A DNA stretch of 64,000 bases from assembly GCA_965248935.1 (NCBI GenBank), contig OZ252214.1:1860001-1924000 (forward strand), written 5' to 3'. The position numbers were made by a program, and so were the translations under genes. Source of the stretch: G032773895 sp965248935 (GTDB taxonomy: Bacteria > Pseudomonadota > Gammaproteobacteria > Pseudomonadales > Cellvibrionaceae). The notes below the pieces were generated by a model. That model was not told where the DNA came from and made no database searches. It saw nothing but the letters and a program-made list of their open reading frames with translations. The number at the start of each line of letters is the position of its first letter. Positions within the stretch are counted from its first letter, which is position 1. This document shows, one piece after another, positions 1-8,702 of this stretch.

Positions 1-205
1 GACTTCTTTATCGCCCACTTAGAAGAAACCAACTACAAACTTTGGAAACCCTTCTACCGTAACTTGGCAAGAAAACCAAGCATATATACCACCTTCAACA
101 TTCTCACTGCCGTTCTTGCAAGTAAGCTCGGTGGCCCCTGAACCGGAGCAGGCGTCGCCACCTATGCCTACTATTATGCCACCTATGCGTTTACAAAAAA
201 TTAAT
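1..205. other. Left-edge stretch without an assignable gene
   Basis: Frame +1 is open from the window edge to a TGA at 139-141 and frame +2 is open from 23 to a TGA at 206. Neither reads like a poly-serine linker or the carbohydrate-binding tail seen in the neighbouring proteases. A minus-strand frame (19-234) has no ribosome binding site and starts inside a terminator hairpin. The 20 bases at 201-220 match those at 3551-3570, just downstream of a protease gene, at about 18 of 20 positions. A gene of the same island, perhaps decayed, therefore probably ended near here. Confidence 0.35.
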
Positions 206-255
206 TGAATTAAAAAGGAGAGTGTCCGACTCAATAAGTACTGAGCCGGTTCCGC
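201..255 (+). terminator. Terminator-like hairpin of the protease-island family
   Basis: An A-rich lead (201-220) precedes a stem pairing 226-233 with 242-249 (CCGACTCA against TGAGCCGG, one mismatch), then a T-rich tail. Lead and stem core match the hairpins that follow each protease gene downstream. Confidence 0.55.
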
Positions 256-801
256 TTTTACAGATATTTACAATATTTTCTCTATTCTTTTACCATGTAT
301 CCGAAATGAAATTATATTTCTAACAACCCACAAATAAAATTTATTTCCTAACACAGTTATCACGCCTAACCCTCCACTATATTTCACATAATTAAAAATA
401 TTATTCTCTTATAAAAACAAAAATGCGCCAATTGTTTTTTGTTGGCACGCTAAAAATCATTATAAATTTATTCAAAAAATAAAATAAATAAAAAATATTT
501 ATTATAGTGAGGTTTTTTATTTTTTATTCGTCAACTAAATACAAAATAAAACTGCATTAACAGGAGGGGTAAACTACTTATCTCTAATATATAGAGGTGG
601 AATCATTTATAGTCCAAGAGATGTTGCCCAAAATAAGGAAAACAAATACCACTCGATACAATAGGTGACTTGTATCCCGCTGACGGACCTTATATTTATA
701 GAGCAAATTAAACTTGGTTAACCTAATCAAGAAACCATTTGTCGCATCTCGTACTATTTGACACCACCATTTAATTTAACCAATACATAACGGAATCAAA
801 A
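256..801. other. AT-rich intergenic region and long astacin leader
   Basis: No gene is supported. It holds the protease-type promoter element at 508-540. A Shine-Dalgarno-like AGGAGGGG near 562 has no start codon at a usable distance. The element lies about 270 nt from the astacin start, against 65-100 nt in the other five cases, so the leader is unusually long. Confidence 0.5.
508..540 (+). promoter_or_regulatory. Protease-island promoter element, copy 1 (astacin)
   Basis: TGAGGT at 508-513, then exactly 12 nt, then ATTCGTCA from 526 and CTAAAT at 535-540. Five more copies with identical spacing precede the S1 protease genes. The two-part layout with a CGT core resembles an ECF-sigma promoter; that reading is inference. 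Confidence 0.6.
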
Positions 802-1938
802 ATGAATACAAAAATAAATACAAAAATAAAATATATAACAAACTCAGTAGTATCCCTTGGAATAGTCGGCCTGACTTGTGCTGCCAATGCACAAAGCTCT
901 AATGTCAGTGAAATGGACGTAAACCGGCACTTGCTGGGCTCAAGCGAACGCACCTTTTATCAACCGGATGCATCGAATATTGAATATCAAACTCTAGATG
1001 GCTATGCAGTTATTGAGGGGGATATAGTTGTCGGCAGACATAAAGACGCCCAAGAAAACGGTATAAAAGATTTAACCGTATATGAAAATGATGGAAATAC
1101 AAGAATTGCCTGGCACGGAAGAAGTACTTGGCCAAACGGTGTAGTGCCTTACGTTATTAGCGGCCAATCTCAAGGAGATACCTCGGTTATTCAAGCCGGT
1201 ATGGATATGATCTCATCCAATACAGGTATCACTTTTGTTCAGCGTACAAACCAATCTTCTTACGTCAACTTTATTAAGGGAAGTGGTTGTTACTCTTATG
1301 TTGGACAAGTGAGTGGAAAGCAAGATGTTTCAATTGGTCGTGGCTGTGAATATAAAGGTATTGTTGCCCACGAACTCATTCATGCCTTAGGTTATTATCA
1401 TGAGCAATCTCGATATGACCGCGATAGTTACGTAAAAATTAACTATGAAAATATTATAGCGGGAATGGAAAATAACTTTGAAAAAGGTTCAGCAGCTACA
1501 GCTAGTGTTGGCAATTATGATTATCGCTCTATTATGCATTATACCTATAAATCCTTTAGTAAAAATGGACTGCCAACGATTGAATCTCTTGACCCTAATG
1601 TGCCTACCAGCCAACTAGGTCAGCGCAATAACTTAAGCAGTATGGATATTACTGGATTGCAAGCAAAATATGGAACGGGCTCTGGCTCTACTTCAAGTTC
1701 TAGTAGTTCTTCTTCCTCATCAAGTTCAAGCAGCTCTTCCGGCGGCACATGTAACTCACCACAATATATGGCTGGCACCAACTATAGCGCAGGAAGTAAA
1801 GTTCAAAATAATGGAAGCGAATATACCTGCTCAGTTGGCGGCTGGTGTTCATCTGCCGCTGAATGGGCCTATGCGCCGGGTACAGGCTTGTATTGGCAGT
1901 CCGCCTGGACTTCAAATAGCACTTGTGGAGCTTTCTAG
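802..1938 (+). CDS. Secreted astacin-family (M12A) metalloprotease with poly-Ser linker and C-terminal carbohydrate-binding-like module
   Basis: A 378-residue zinc endopeptidase predicted to be secreted. Residues 1-31 form a signal peptide ending near ANAQSS. The astacin signature is intact: HELIHALGYYHE supplies zinc ligands H190, H194 and H200 and catalytic E191, followed by RYDRD. The Met-turn SIMHY (M245) contains the astacin tyrosine Y247. A linker of about 20 serines (residues 293-314) leads to a 60-residue Cys/Trp/Tyr-rich module (317-378) homologous to the tails of the S1 proteases downstream and resembling CBM5/12 chitin- or cellulose-binding folds. The start is the only ATG before the signal peptide. 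It shares promoter element and terminator type with the neighbouring proteases. The module's ligand is not known. Confidence 0.9.
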   Translation: MNTKINTKIKYITNSVVSLGIVGLTCAANAQSSNVSEMDVNRHLLGSSERTFYQPDASNIEYQTLDGYAVIEGDIVVGRHKDAQENGIKDLTVYENDGNTRIAWHGRSTWPNGVVPYVISGQSQGDTSVIQAGMDMISSNTGITFVQRTNQSSYVNFIKGSGCYSYVGQVSGKQDVSIGRGCEYKGIVAHELIHALGYYHEQSRYDRDSYVKINYENIIAGMENNFEKGSAATASVGNYDYRSIMHYTYKSFSKNGLPTIESLDPNVPTSQLGQRNNLSSMDITGLQAKYGTGSGSTSSSSSSSSSSSSSSSSGGTCNSPQYMAGTNYSAGSKVQNNGSEYTCSVGGWCSSAAEWAYAPGTGLYWQSAWTSNSTCGAF

Positions 1939-2031
1939 TTTTTGATAATAGAATCCTGTATGGGATAGTTTTCTGATATACACGGGTGGATTCAGAAGTT
2001 CACCTTATCAAAAAATTAACAGAACTAAAAA

Positions 2032-2075
2032 AGGTCTAATCGACTCAATGCATATTGAGCCGATTAGACCTTTGG
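2032..2075 (+). terminator. Terminator after the astacin gene
   Basis: An 18-bp stem with one mismatch (2032-2049 with 2054-2071), A-tract before and TTT after. The stem core is the CGACTCAAT/ATTGAGCCG version of the island's hairpin family. Confidence 0.85.
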
Positions 2076-2442
2076 CCCCTCATGTTTTTGTTTTTCCCTA
2101 TCTCTTATTAACTCAATATTTCATTAATTACATCTTTTAATTAATGATTAACAATTAAAAAGTTTCGTCAATTATCTCAATTTGGCAACCTTTTAATAGT
2201 ATGATCAAAGTAACAAATAGACTACAAACAAAAATATTTCAATAAATTATTTCTTATCAAGAAGCAAAAGATTATTGTAAATATAAATAACATCTTTTTC
2301 AATGTTATTTTTTTACTTTGCACTGAGGTTATCTTCTATTAATTCGTTATCTAAATGCCCGATAAAATTACATATTATATCGGTCGTATATTTAGAGATA
2401 TTTATTATTAAAAAATCTAAACATAAAAAATTGGAGAATTGA
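2076..2442. other. AT-rich spacer upstream of the first S1 protease
   Basis: No coding signal is seen. It carries the promoter element at 2324-2356 and a leader of about 90 nt ending in a GGAG ribosome binding site 8 nt before the ATG. Confidence 0.5.
2324..2356 (+). promoter_or_regulatory. Protease-island promoter element, copy 2
   Basis: TGAGGT at 2324-2329, 12 nt, ATTCGTTATCTAAAT from 2342. It lies about 98 nt upstream of the S1 protease ATG at 2443. Confidence 0.65.
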
Positions 2443-3525
2443 ATGAGAAACAGTATTTTAAAAGTAAGTAAATTGGGTGCGTTATCGCTGGGTTTACTGG
2501 CAGCGTCCTCTCAATTTACATTGGCAGAAACAGGGGAACCTAGAGCCCCCAGAATCGTTGGTGGAGTCGAAGCAAATTTCGACGAACGTACTTATCAGGT
2601 TTCTCTCCGAAGATACGGTGGACACTGGTGTGGTGGTGCCCTAATAGCAGACAATTGGGTGCTAACTGCGGCTCACTGTTTAGAAAATGGCGGCACCCAC
2701 CCCGATGTGATTGTTGGTACAGGAGATAAGAATAGCGGTGGACAAACTTTTTCGACTGTTCAGTCATTTATTCGCCCTGAATACCAGTCTCAAGCCGCCG
2801 TCGGCTACGATATTGCTCTGTTAAAACTCAATGGCACACCCGACCTACAATTAGAAAGGCTAAGTTTACCCACCACAGAAGTAATGAACGCCGTAGGTTC
2901 TCCTGGCGACATAACGACTGTAACTGGCTGGGGTGCTTTAACATCCGGGGGAGGCTCTCCTCAAGTTCTTCACGAAGTGGATGTACCTCTGGTTTCCAAT
3001 AGCACATGTAGCGGCTCTTACAACGGCATCAACGATACAATAATTTGCGCAGGTTTTATGGGGGGAGGAAAAGATGCTTGTCAAGGTGACAGCGGTGGCC
3101 CATTGGTGGCGGACTACAACGGTTTAACCTATAGCATTGGTATTGTGAGTGGTGGACGTGGCTGCGCCCTTCCCAACTATTATGGTCTATATGGTCGTAC
3201 CCACACTTTTTTGGATTGGATAGAATCTCATATTGGCTCTGAAGGCGGCAGTTCTAGCTCTTCTAGCAGTAGCTCTAGTTCTTCCAGCTCTAGCAGCAGC
3301 TCTTCAAGTAGCTCTAGCTCTTCTGGTGGCGGCATGTGTTCTGCCCCACAATATATGGCGGGAGACTCATACATGATGGGTGATACAGTGCAAAACCAAG
3401 GCACTGAGTATACCTGTGATGTAGCAGGTTGGTGTTCTTCATCTGCCACATGGGCCTATGCGCCGGGCGAAGGCTTGTATTGGAGTTCCGCCTGGAGCAT
3501 GACTAATACTTGCGAAACACACTAA
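2443..3525 (+). CDS. Secreted trypsin-like serine protease (S1A) with poly-Ser linker and C-terminal binding module (copy 1)
   Basis: A 360-residue chymotrypsin-fold protease. A signal peptide (about 1-28) and short propeptide end at R37, giving the classic mature start IVGG at I38. The triad is H78 (LTAAHC), D123 (YDIALL) and S217 (GDSGGP). D211, six residues before the serine, predicts cleavage after Lys/Arg. The usual SWG after the active site is SGG, so Trp215 (chymotrypsin numbering) is Gly. A serine linker (about 268-293) joins a 60-residue Cys-rich module (296-360) like that of the astacin. Nearly identical genes lie at 4261 and 9105, pointing to recent duplication or gene conversion. 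GGAG precedes the ATG. Likely role: extracellular digestion of protein while attached to a polysaccharide surface (inference). Confidence 0.93.
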   Translation: MRNSILKVSKLGALSLGLLAASSQFTLAETGEPRAPRIVGGVEANFDERTYQVSLRRYGGHWCGGALIADNWVLTAAHCLENGGTHPDVIVGTGDKNSGGQTFSTVQSFIRPEYQSQAAVGYDIALLKLNGTPDLQLERLSLPTTEVMNAVGSPGDITTVTGWGALTSGGGSPQVLHEVDVPLVSNSTCSGSYNGINDTIICAGFMGGGKDACQGDSGGPLVADYNGLTYSIGIVSGGRGCALPNYYGLYGRTHTFLDWIESHIGSEGGSSSSSSSSSSSSSSSSSSSSSSSSSGGGMCSAPQYMAGDSYMMGDTVQNQGTEYTCDVAGWCSSSATWAYAPGEGLYWSSAWSMTNTCETH

Positions 3526-3550
3526 AGAAAACCTACACAAATACTGAAAG

Positions 3551-3612
3551 TTAATTGAACTAAAAAAGAGAATACTAGCCGGCTCAATATATTGAGTCGG
3601 CTAGTGTATACT
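3551..3612 (+). terminator. Terminator after S1 protease copy 1
   Basis: The A-rich lead 3551-3570 is followed by a stem of about 17 bp between 3573 and 3610 centred on GGCTCAATATATTGAGTC. The downstream bases are T-rich. Confidence 0.85.
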
Positions 3613-4260
3613 TTATCTAATATCAATATTTTCTGGATTAAAATTAAATTTCCATCTCCTTTTTTCTTTTTATTAATTTAAAATTTAATTTTAGTTTCGA
3701 TTTTCTTAAAGCTTGTTAACACTAATTGGATAAGGTTTTTCCAAACGCTAAATATAATAGGATGAAAGCAGAATATAAACTTCATATAGGAATATGACCA
3801 TAATGGACTAATACCAACATTCGTTTCAGCTACCCTTGGAGAAGTTGGCGATCAAACTTAAGGAAAGGTCATAAATTTTTCAAAAGAAAGTGTGACAGTG
3901 TTTGATAAATAGGGTTAGCTTTATGGTGAGTTTAATTAAAATAGTAATACATTAACGCTAGCTTGGCTAACAACATGATATTTATTTTGATTTGTTTGAT
4001 TTTCAACCTACCCCTATTCTTAAGCAATTTATTCATTAAAGTATAAAAGTTTATTAAAAATATAAATAATTATTTATTGAATTGATAACTACTCGAAAAA
4101 AATTCTATTTTTATTCAATAAAAATTATTTATTGTTACGTCATACTGAGGTTTCTTGTTCCTTATTCGTTATCTAAATGCCAAATAACACTATGAGTCGT
4201 ATCGGCTGCATACACTAAGGCATTAATTAAAACTCTAAAACATAATAATTGGAAAATCGA
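3613..4260. other. AT-rich spacer between S1 proteases 1 and 2
   Basis: No gene is seen. It contains a short dispersed motif around 3707-3733 (GCTTGTTAACACTAATT, related to sequences at 7423 and 11992) and the promoter element at 4146-4178. Confidence 0.45.
4146..4178 (+). promoter_or_regulatory. Protease-island promoter element, copy 3
   Basis: TGAGGT at 4146-4151, 12 nt, ATTCGTTATCTAAAT from 4164. About 95 nt upstream of the ATG at 4261. The bases just before it (GTTACGTCATAC) are close to those before copy 5. Confidence 0.65.
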
Positions 4261-5343
4261 ATGAGAAACAGTATTTTAAAAGCAAGTAAATTGGGTGCAT
4301 TATCGCTGGGTTTACTGGCCGCATCCTCTCAATTTACATTGGCAGAAACAGGGGAACCTAGAGCCCCCAGAATCGTTGGTGGAGTCGAAGCAAATTTCGA
4401 CGAACGTACTTATCAGGTTTCTCTCCGAAGATACGGTGGACACTGGTGTGGTGGTGCCCTAATAGCAGACAATTGGGTGCTAACTGCGGCTCACTGTTTA
4501 GAAAATGGCGGCACCCACCCCGATGTGATTGTTGGTACAGGAGATAAGAATAGCGGTGGACAAACTTTTTCGACTGTTCAGTCATTTATTCGCCCTGAAT
4601 ACCAGTCTCAAGCCGCCGTCGGCTACGATATTGCTCTGTTAAAACTCAATGGCACACCCGACCTACAATTAGAAAGGCTAAGTTTACCCACCACAGAAGT
4701 AATGAACGCCGTAGGTTCTCCTGGCGACATAACGACTGTAACTGGCTGGGGTGCTTTAACATCCGGGGGAAGCTCTCCTCAAGTCCTTCACGAAGTGGAT
4801 GTACCTCTGGTTTCCAATAGCACATGTAGCGGCTCTTACGGCGGCATCAACGATACAATAATTTGCGCAGGTTTTATGGGGGGAGGAAAAGATGCTTGTC
4901 AAGGTGACAGCGGTGGCCCATTGGTGGCGGACTACAACGGTTTAACCTATAGCATTGGTATTGTGAGTGGTGGACGTGGCTGCGCCCTTCCCAACTATTA
5001 TGGTCTATATGGCCGTACCCACACCTTTTTGGATTGGATAGAATCCCATATTGGCTCTGATGGTGGCAGCTCTAGTTCTTCTTCTAGCAGTAGCTCATCT
5101 TCTAGTTCTAGCAGCAGCTCTTCAAGCAGTTCTAGCTCTTCTGGCGGCACCTGTTCTGCCCCACAATATATGGCGGGAACCTCATACATGATGGGTGATA
5201 CAGTGCAAAACCAAGGCGCAATGTATACCTGTAATGTCGCAGGTTGGTGTTCTTCGTCTGCCGCTGCATGGGCCTATGCGCCTGGTACGGGTTTGTATTG
5301 GAACTCCGCTTGGAGCATGGCCAATGCGTGTGAAACACACTAA
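4261..5343 (+). CDS. Secreted trypsin-like serine protease (S1A) with poly-Ser linker and C-terminal binding module (copy 2)
   Basis: A 360-residue near-duplicate of the protease at 2443. It has the same signal peptide, IVGG at 38, triad H78/D123/S217, specificity residue D211 and the same SGG in place of SWG. Differences are few and concentrated in the linker and the C-terminal module, where one Ala is inserted (SSSAAAWAY). A TTG 12 nt upstream is in frame, but alignment with the copies at 2443 and 9105 and the position of GGA support the ATG at 4261. Expression probably follows the shared promoter element. The very high identity to copies 1 and 3, against the divergent copies at 5910 and 7704, suggests homogenisation by recombination. 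Confidence 0.93.
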   Translation: MRNSILKASKLGALSLGLLAASSQFTLAETGEPRAPRIVGGVEANFDERTYQVSLRRYGGHWCGGALIADNWVLTAAHCLENGGTHPDVIVGTGDKNSGGQTFSTVQSFIRPEYQSQAAVGYDIALLKLNGTPDLQLERLSLPTTEVMNAVGSPGDITTVTGWGALTSGGSSPQVLHEVDVPLVSNSTCSGSYGGINDTIICAGFMGGGKDACQGDSGGPLVADYNGLTYSIGIVSGGRGCALPNYYGLYGRTHTFLDWIESHIGSDGGSSSSSSSSSSSSSSSSSSSSSSSSSGGTCSAPQYMAGTSYMMGDTVQNQGAMYTCNVAGWCSSSAAAWAYAPGTGLYWNSAWSMANACETH

Positions 5344-5469
5344 TAACAGTGTTAAACTCAGCCCTTCTTTAATAGACTCAAGCGTTGATAATAGAGCCCA
5401 TAATGAACTAATTGTATAAAACAGTTCTTTAATAAACTCTGAAAATTCATTGAACTATACAGAAAGGCT

Positions 5470-5500
5470 TAGCCGGCTCAATATATTGGGTCGGCTATAT
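5470..5500 (+). terminator. Terminator after S1 protease copy 2
   Basis: The stem TAGCCGGCTCAAT (5470-5482) pairs with ATTGGGTCGGCTA (5485-5497). It has the same core as the other island terminators. Confidence 0.75.
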
Positions 5501-5909
5501 CATTGACAACCCTGGATTTATTACTTAAAGAATAACGTTTCTAAAAAACTGATCTTTTTTCTATTTCAAATTTCTTATTATTTTAAAGAATTCACTCTAT
5601 TTTTTTCTAATCTCAACATTCTAAATATAATGTATTTCTAAAAATACGGAAAAGATAAAACAGACAGTCAATACAAGAAGCTAAATAAACTATTTTCCAT
5701 TAGAACATAAAAATTTATTAAAAATACAAATAATATTTTGTCAAAGTTATTGTTTCAATTAACAACCACTTAATTCATACACCTGTCTTATTGTTTTAAT
5801 ACTAGATTGTTATCAACTTATTCTGAGGTTATCTACTTTTCATTCGTTATCTAAATACCAAACGAAAACATCTATTAAAAATATTAAAACGTAATAGCTG
5901 GAGAATCGA
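5501..5909. other. AT-rich spacer upstream of the third S1 protease
   Basis: No coding signal is seen. It holds the promoter element at 5824-5856 and a GGAG site before the ATG at 5910. Confidence 0.45.
5824..5856 (+). promoter_or_regulatory. Protease-island promoter element, copy 4
   Basis: TGAGGT at 5824-5829, 12 nt, ATTCGTTATCTAAAT from 5842. It has the shortest leader of the set, about 65 nt to the ATG. Confidence 0.65.
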
Positions 5910-7022
5910 ATGAAAAACAAGTTTCTAAAAACGAATAACTTGAGTGTGTTATCGCTAAGTTTACTGGCCGCCTCCCAATTTTCACAGGCGAGTACCCCAA
6001 AAATCGTTGGTGGTATCGAATCTGATTACAGCGAGCGAACTTATCATGTCTCCGTGCAAACAAGATCATCTCACCTTTGTGGGGGAGCCTTAATAGCAGA
6101 TGACTGGGTGCTGACTGCGGCTCACTGTATAGATGAGGGAGTTAACTACACCGTTCTTGTCGGTACAGCAAATCGACATGGTAATGAGGGTGGCCAGGTT
6201 TTTTCAGCCACACAAACAATTGTTCACCCTAACTTCCGAGACGTCACCACTGGATACGATATTGCTTTATTAAAACTCGATGGTACGCCCGACCTACAAT
6301 TAGAAAGGCTAAGTGTACCCTCCACAGAAGTGATGAACGCCGTAGGTTCTGCTGGCAATATAGCAACGGTTTCCGGCTGGGGGAAACTATCAGAAAGCGG
6401 CAGCATCGGGCTTCCTGACCTCCTCCGAGAAGTGGATGTACCCTTGGTTTCCAATAGCACCTGTAGCACCTCTTACGATAGCATTGACGATACCATGATT
6501 TGCGCTGGCTTAAAGGAAGGAGGGAAAGATTCCTGCCAATCTGACAGCGGCGGCCCAATGGTGGCAGACTATATGGGTAAAACCTACAGCATCGGTATTG
6601 TCAGTTGGGGACGAGGGTGCGCACGCCCTAACTACTATGGTGTATATGTTCGTACACACACTTTTATAGACTGGATGGAATCGTATATTGACTTCGGAGA
6701 TGGCTCTTCCAGTAGTAGCTCTTCGAGCAGCTCTAGTTCATCTTCAAGCAGTAGCTCATCAAGTAGTTCCAGCTCTTCTTCAAGCAGCAGCTCTAGTTCA
6801 TCGTCAAGTTCCAGTTCTTCTGGCGGTAACACCTGCTCTGCGACTCAGTATATGGCCGGAGACTCGTACATGATGGGCGATACAGTGCAAAACCAAGGTG
6901 CTGAGTATACCTGTAATGTCGCAGGTTGGTGTTCTTCATCTGCCGCATGGGCCTATGCACCGGGTGAAGGCTTATATTGGCAAACCGCCTGGAGTTCAAA
7001 TAACACCTGTGGAACTCTCTAG
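5910..7022 (+). CDS. Secreted trypsin-like serine protease (S1A) with extended poly-Ser linker and binding module (divergent copy)
   Basis: A 370-residue S1A protease with signal peptide, IVGG at I32, H72, D117 and S213; D207 predicts Lys/Arg specificity. Unlike copies 1, 2 and the gene at 9105 it keeps Trp215 (VSWGRGCA). Residue 193 of the oxyanion hole, normally Gly, is Ser (CQSDSGGP). The position equivalent to 225 is Tyr, a feature linked to sodium-activated S1 proteases. The serine linker is the longest single one here (about 265-304), followed by the Cys-rich module (308-370). The ATG has GGAG 8 nt upstream. It is clearly paralogous to, but much less similar than, the homogenised trio. 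Confidence 0.92.
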   Translation: MKNKFLKTNNLSVLSLSLLAASQFSQASTPKIVGGIESDYSERTYHVSVQTRSSHLCGGALIADDWVLTAAHCIDEGVNYTVLVGTANRHGNEGGQVFSATQTIVHPNFRDVTTGYDIALLKLDGTPDLQLERLSVPSTEVMNAVGSAGNIATVSGWGKLSESGSIGLPDLLREVDVPLVSNSTCSTSYDSIDDTMICAGLKEGGKDSCQSDSGGPMVADYMGKTYSIGIVSWGRGCARPNYYGVYVRTHTFIDWMESYIDFGDGSSSSSSSSSSSSSSSSSSSSSSSSSSSSSSSSSSSSSSSGGNTCSATQYMAGDSYMMGDTVQNQGAEYTCNVAGWCSSSAAWAYAPGEGLYWQTAWSSNNTCGTL

Positions 7023-7037
7023 CGGTGTTTTCTAACT

Positions 7038-7099
7038 GTTTATCCAAATTCAAGCTCTAGCAGTTTATCCAAATCCAAGCTCTAGCAGTTTGGATAAAC
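7038..7099 (+). repeat. 25-bp direct repeat pair closing into a hairpin
   Basis: Two 25-bp units (7038-7062 and 7063-7087, one mismatch) are followed by GTTTGGATAAAC (7088-7099), which is complementary to the start of the second unit. A stem can form between 7063-7073 and 7089-7099. It lies just behind the protease stop codon. Confidence 0.7.
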
Positions 7100-7144
7100 A
7101 ACGAAAGCGATATACGCTTACCAAAAATCAACAATATGAAAAAG

Positions 7145-7180
7145 GCTTAACCTGCTCTATATATAAAGCAGGTTAAGTCG
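7145..7180 (+). terminator. Terminator after the divergent S1 protease
   Basis: The stem CTTAACCTGCT (7146-7156) pairs with AGCAGGTTAAG (7167-7177). A-rich bases precede it. The stem sequence differs from the GGCTCAAT core but the layout is the same. Confidence 0.75.
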
Positions 7181-7703
7181 CTAACAAACTCACCTTTTCT
7201 TAGGAATTTTTTCTTTCACTCTGTATAACAATACTCTTTCGATTTATTTTCCATTTATAATAATAGCCTTGCCACTCCCTCAAAAAATAATAGACATCAG
7301 AAGTAGAATCTTCTCGCAGCCTATATACAAAAGTGACGGCATAAAAAATCACAACATACGGATAATAAAAGTAAAAATTAAATAAAATTTTTCTATTAAA
7401 ACATTAACATTCATTGCAAATATTAGAGCTTGTTAATACTCATTAAATAATGACTGCTACGCCAAACTGTGCTTTTTAAGTATAAGCCAAAAGCTGAATC
7501 TAATAATAATCAATATTATTTTTTATTTAATTTGTAACCATTAAAATTACGTGTCTATTTTTTATCTTCGAGTGTTATGTATTGTTACCTCATACTGAGG
7601 TAGCCCTAACTTTATTCGTTATCTAGTTGCCAAGCAAATATATGTGTCATATCGATTATATTTTCTTAGGCATTAATTAAAAACATAACACTTGGAGTGT
7701 CCA
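7181..7703. other. AT-rich spacer upstream of the fourth S1 protease
   Basis: No gene is seen. It contains the dispersed motif at 7423-7450, the promoter element at 7596-7628 and a TTGGAG ribosome binding site before the ATG at 7704. Confidence 0.45.
7596..7628 (+). promoter_or_regulatory. Protease-island promoter element, copy 5
   Basis: TGAGGT at 7596-7601, 12 nt, ATTCGTTATCTAGTT from 7614. About 87 nt upstream of the ATG at 7704. Confidence 0.65.
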
Positions 7704-8531
7704 ATGAAAAATCGTATTTTTAAAGCGAGTAAATTGAGCCTGCTATCACTGAGTTTACTGGCGACCTCCTCTCAACTTGCGCAAGCAGAAATAAACGAAC
7801 CTAACCCAATAACGAACACCCCCAGAATCGTTGGTGGAGGCGATGCGAATTACAACGAACGAACCTATCAGGTCTCTATACAAGAAAATTCATCCCACTA
7901 TTGTGGTGGAGCCTTAATAGCAGATGACTGGGTACTAACTGCCGCCCACTGTATATTTGAAGGGGTTAAGGTTACCGTTCTTGTCGGCACAGCAAATAGG
8001 CATAGCAATAAAGATAGCCAAGTTTTTTCACCCATACAGACAATTATTCACCCTAATTACCGATATGCCACCGGTGGCTACGATATTGCTCTAATAAAAC
8101 TCGATGGGACCCCCAACCTGCAATTAGAAAGGCTAAGTTTACCCACCACAGAAGTAATGAACACTGTAGGTTCTGCTGGCAATATAACAACGGTTTCCGG
8201 CTGGGGGAAACTATCAGAAGAGAATAATGTTCGTCCTGACCTCCTCCAAGAAGTCGATGTACCCTTGGTTTCCAATAGTACGTGTAACGCCACTGTTGGT
8301 GACATCAACAATACAATGATCTGTGCTGGTTTTGCGGAAGGAGGAAAAGATTCCTGTGTAGATGACAGCGGAGGATCAATGGTGGCGGACCACATGGGTA
8401 AAACCTATAGCATCGGTATTGTCAGTTGGGGGAGGGGTTGTGCTCGTCCCAACCTGTATGGCGTATATGCTCGTACTCACACCTTTGTAGACTGGGTGGA
8501 ATCTTATATTGGTTCTGAAAGAAGTTTTTAG
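7704..8531 (+). CDS. Secreted trypsin-like serine protease (S1A), catalytic domain only
   Basis: 275 residues: signal peptide, propeptide, IVGG at I42, H82, D127 and S222, with D216 predicting Lys/Arg preference. It lacks the serine linker and binding module and ends right after the catalytic domain (YIGSERSF). Around the nucleophile the canonical QGDSGGP is VDDSGGS: positions 192, 193 and 198 are Val, Asp and Ser. Gly193 forms the oxyanion hole through its backbone, so activity or inhibitor binding may be altered. Trp215 is kept. A TTG start 12 nt upstream is possible, but the ATG aligns with the paralogues and has GGAG before it. It could be a freely diffusing or weakened protease. Confidence 0.9.
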   Translation: MKNRIFKASKLSLLSLSLLATSSQLAQAEINEPNPITNTPRIVGGGDANYNERTYQVSIQENSSHYCGGALIADDWVLTAAHCIFEGVKVTVLVGTANRHSNKDSQVFSPIQTIIHPNYRYATGGYDIALIKLDGTPNLQLERLSLPTTEVMNTVGSAGNITTVSGWGKLSEENNVRPDLLQEVDVPLVSNSTCNATVGDINNTMICAGFAEGGKDSCVDDSGGSMVADHMGKTYSIGIVSWGRGCARPNLYGVYARTHTFVDWVESYIGSERSF

Positions 8532-8660
8532 AACAACCGCTCTAGTAATGTAATCGATTGATCGATTTACACTATAAAACCGTTCTTCGGTATACTCAGA
8601 TAACAATTTTAGACAAATAGCGGAAGCTGTTTATACGTTTAAAAAATTAACTGAATGAAA

Positions 8661-8702
8661 AAAAGGCGAACCGACTTAATGTTATTAAGTCGGTTCGGTT
8701 AC
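8661..8702 (+). terminator. Terminator after the fourth S1 protease
   Basis: A perfect 14-bp stem: CGAACCGACTTAAT (8667-8680) with ATTAAGTCGGTTCG (8684-8697), preceded by an A-tract. Confidence 0.85.

Noticed and set aside
19..234. 71-codon minus-strand frame at the left edge
   Set aside because: No ribosome binding site, starts inside a terminator hairpin, and does not resemble any family.
420..460. TGGCAC near 453 as a sigma-54 promoter
   Set aside because: No GC at the required distance downstream.
3228..3449. Glu/Leu-rich minus-strand frames opposite the serine linkers (also 4998-5189 and 6635-6832)
   Set aside because: They are the complement of Ser codons and appear only because the linkers are repetitive.
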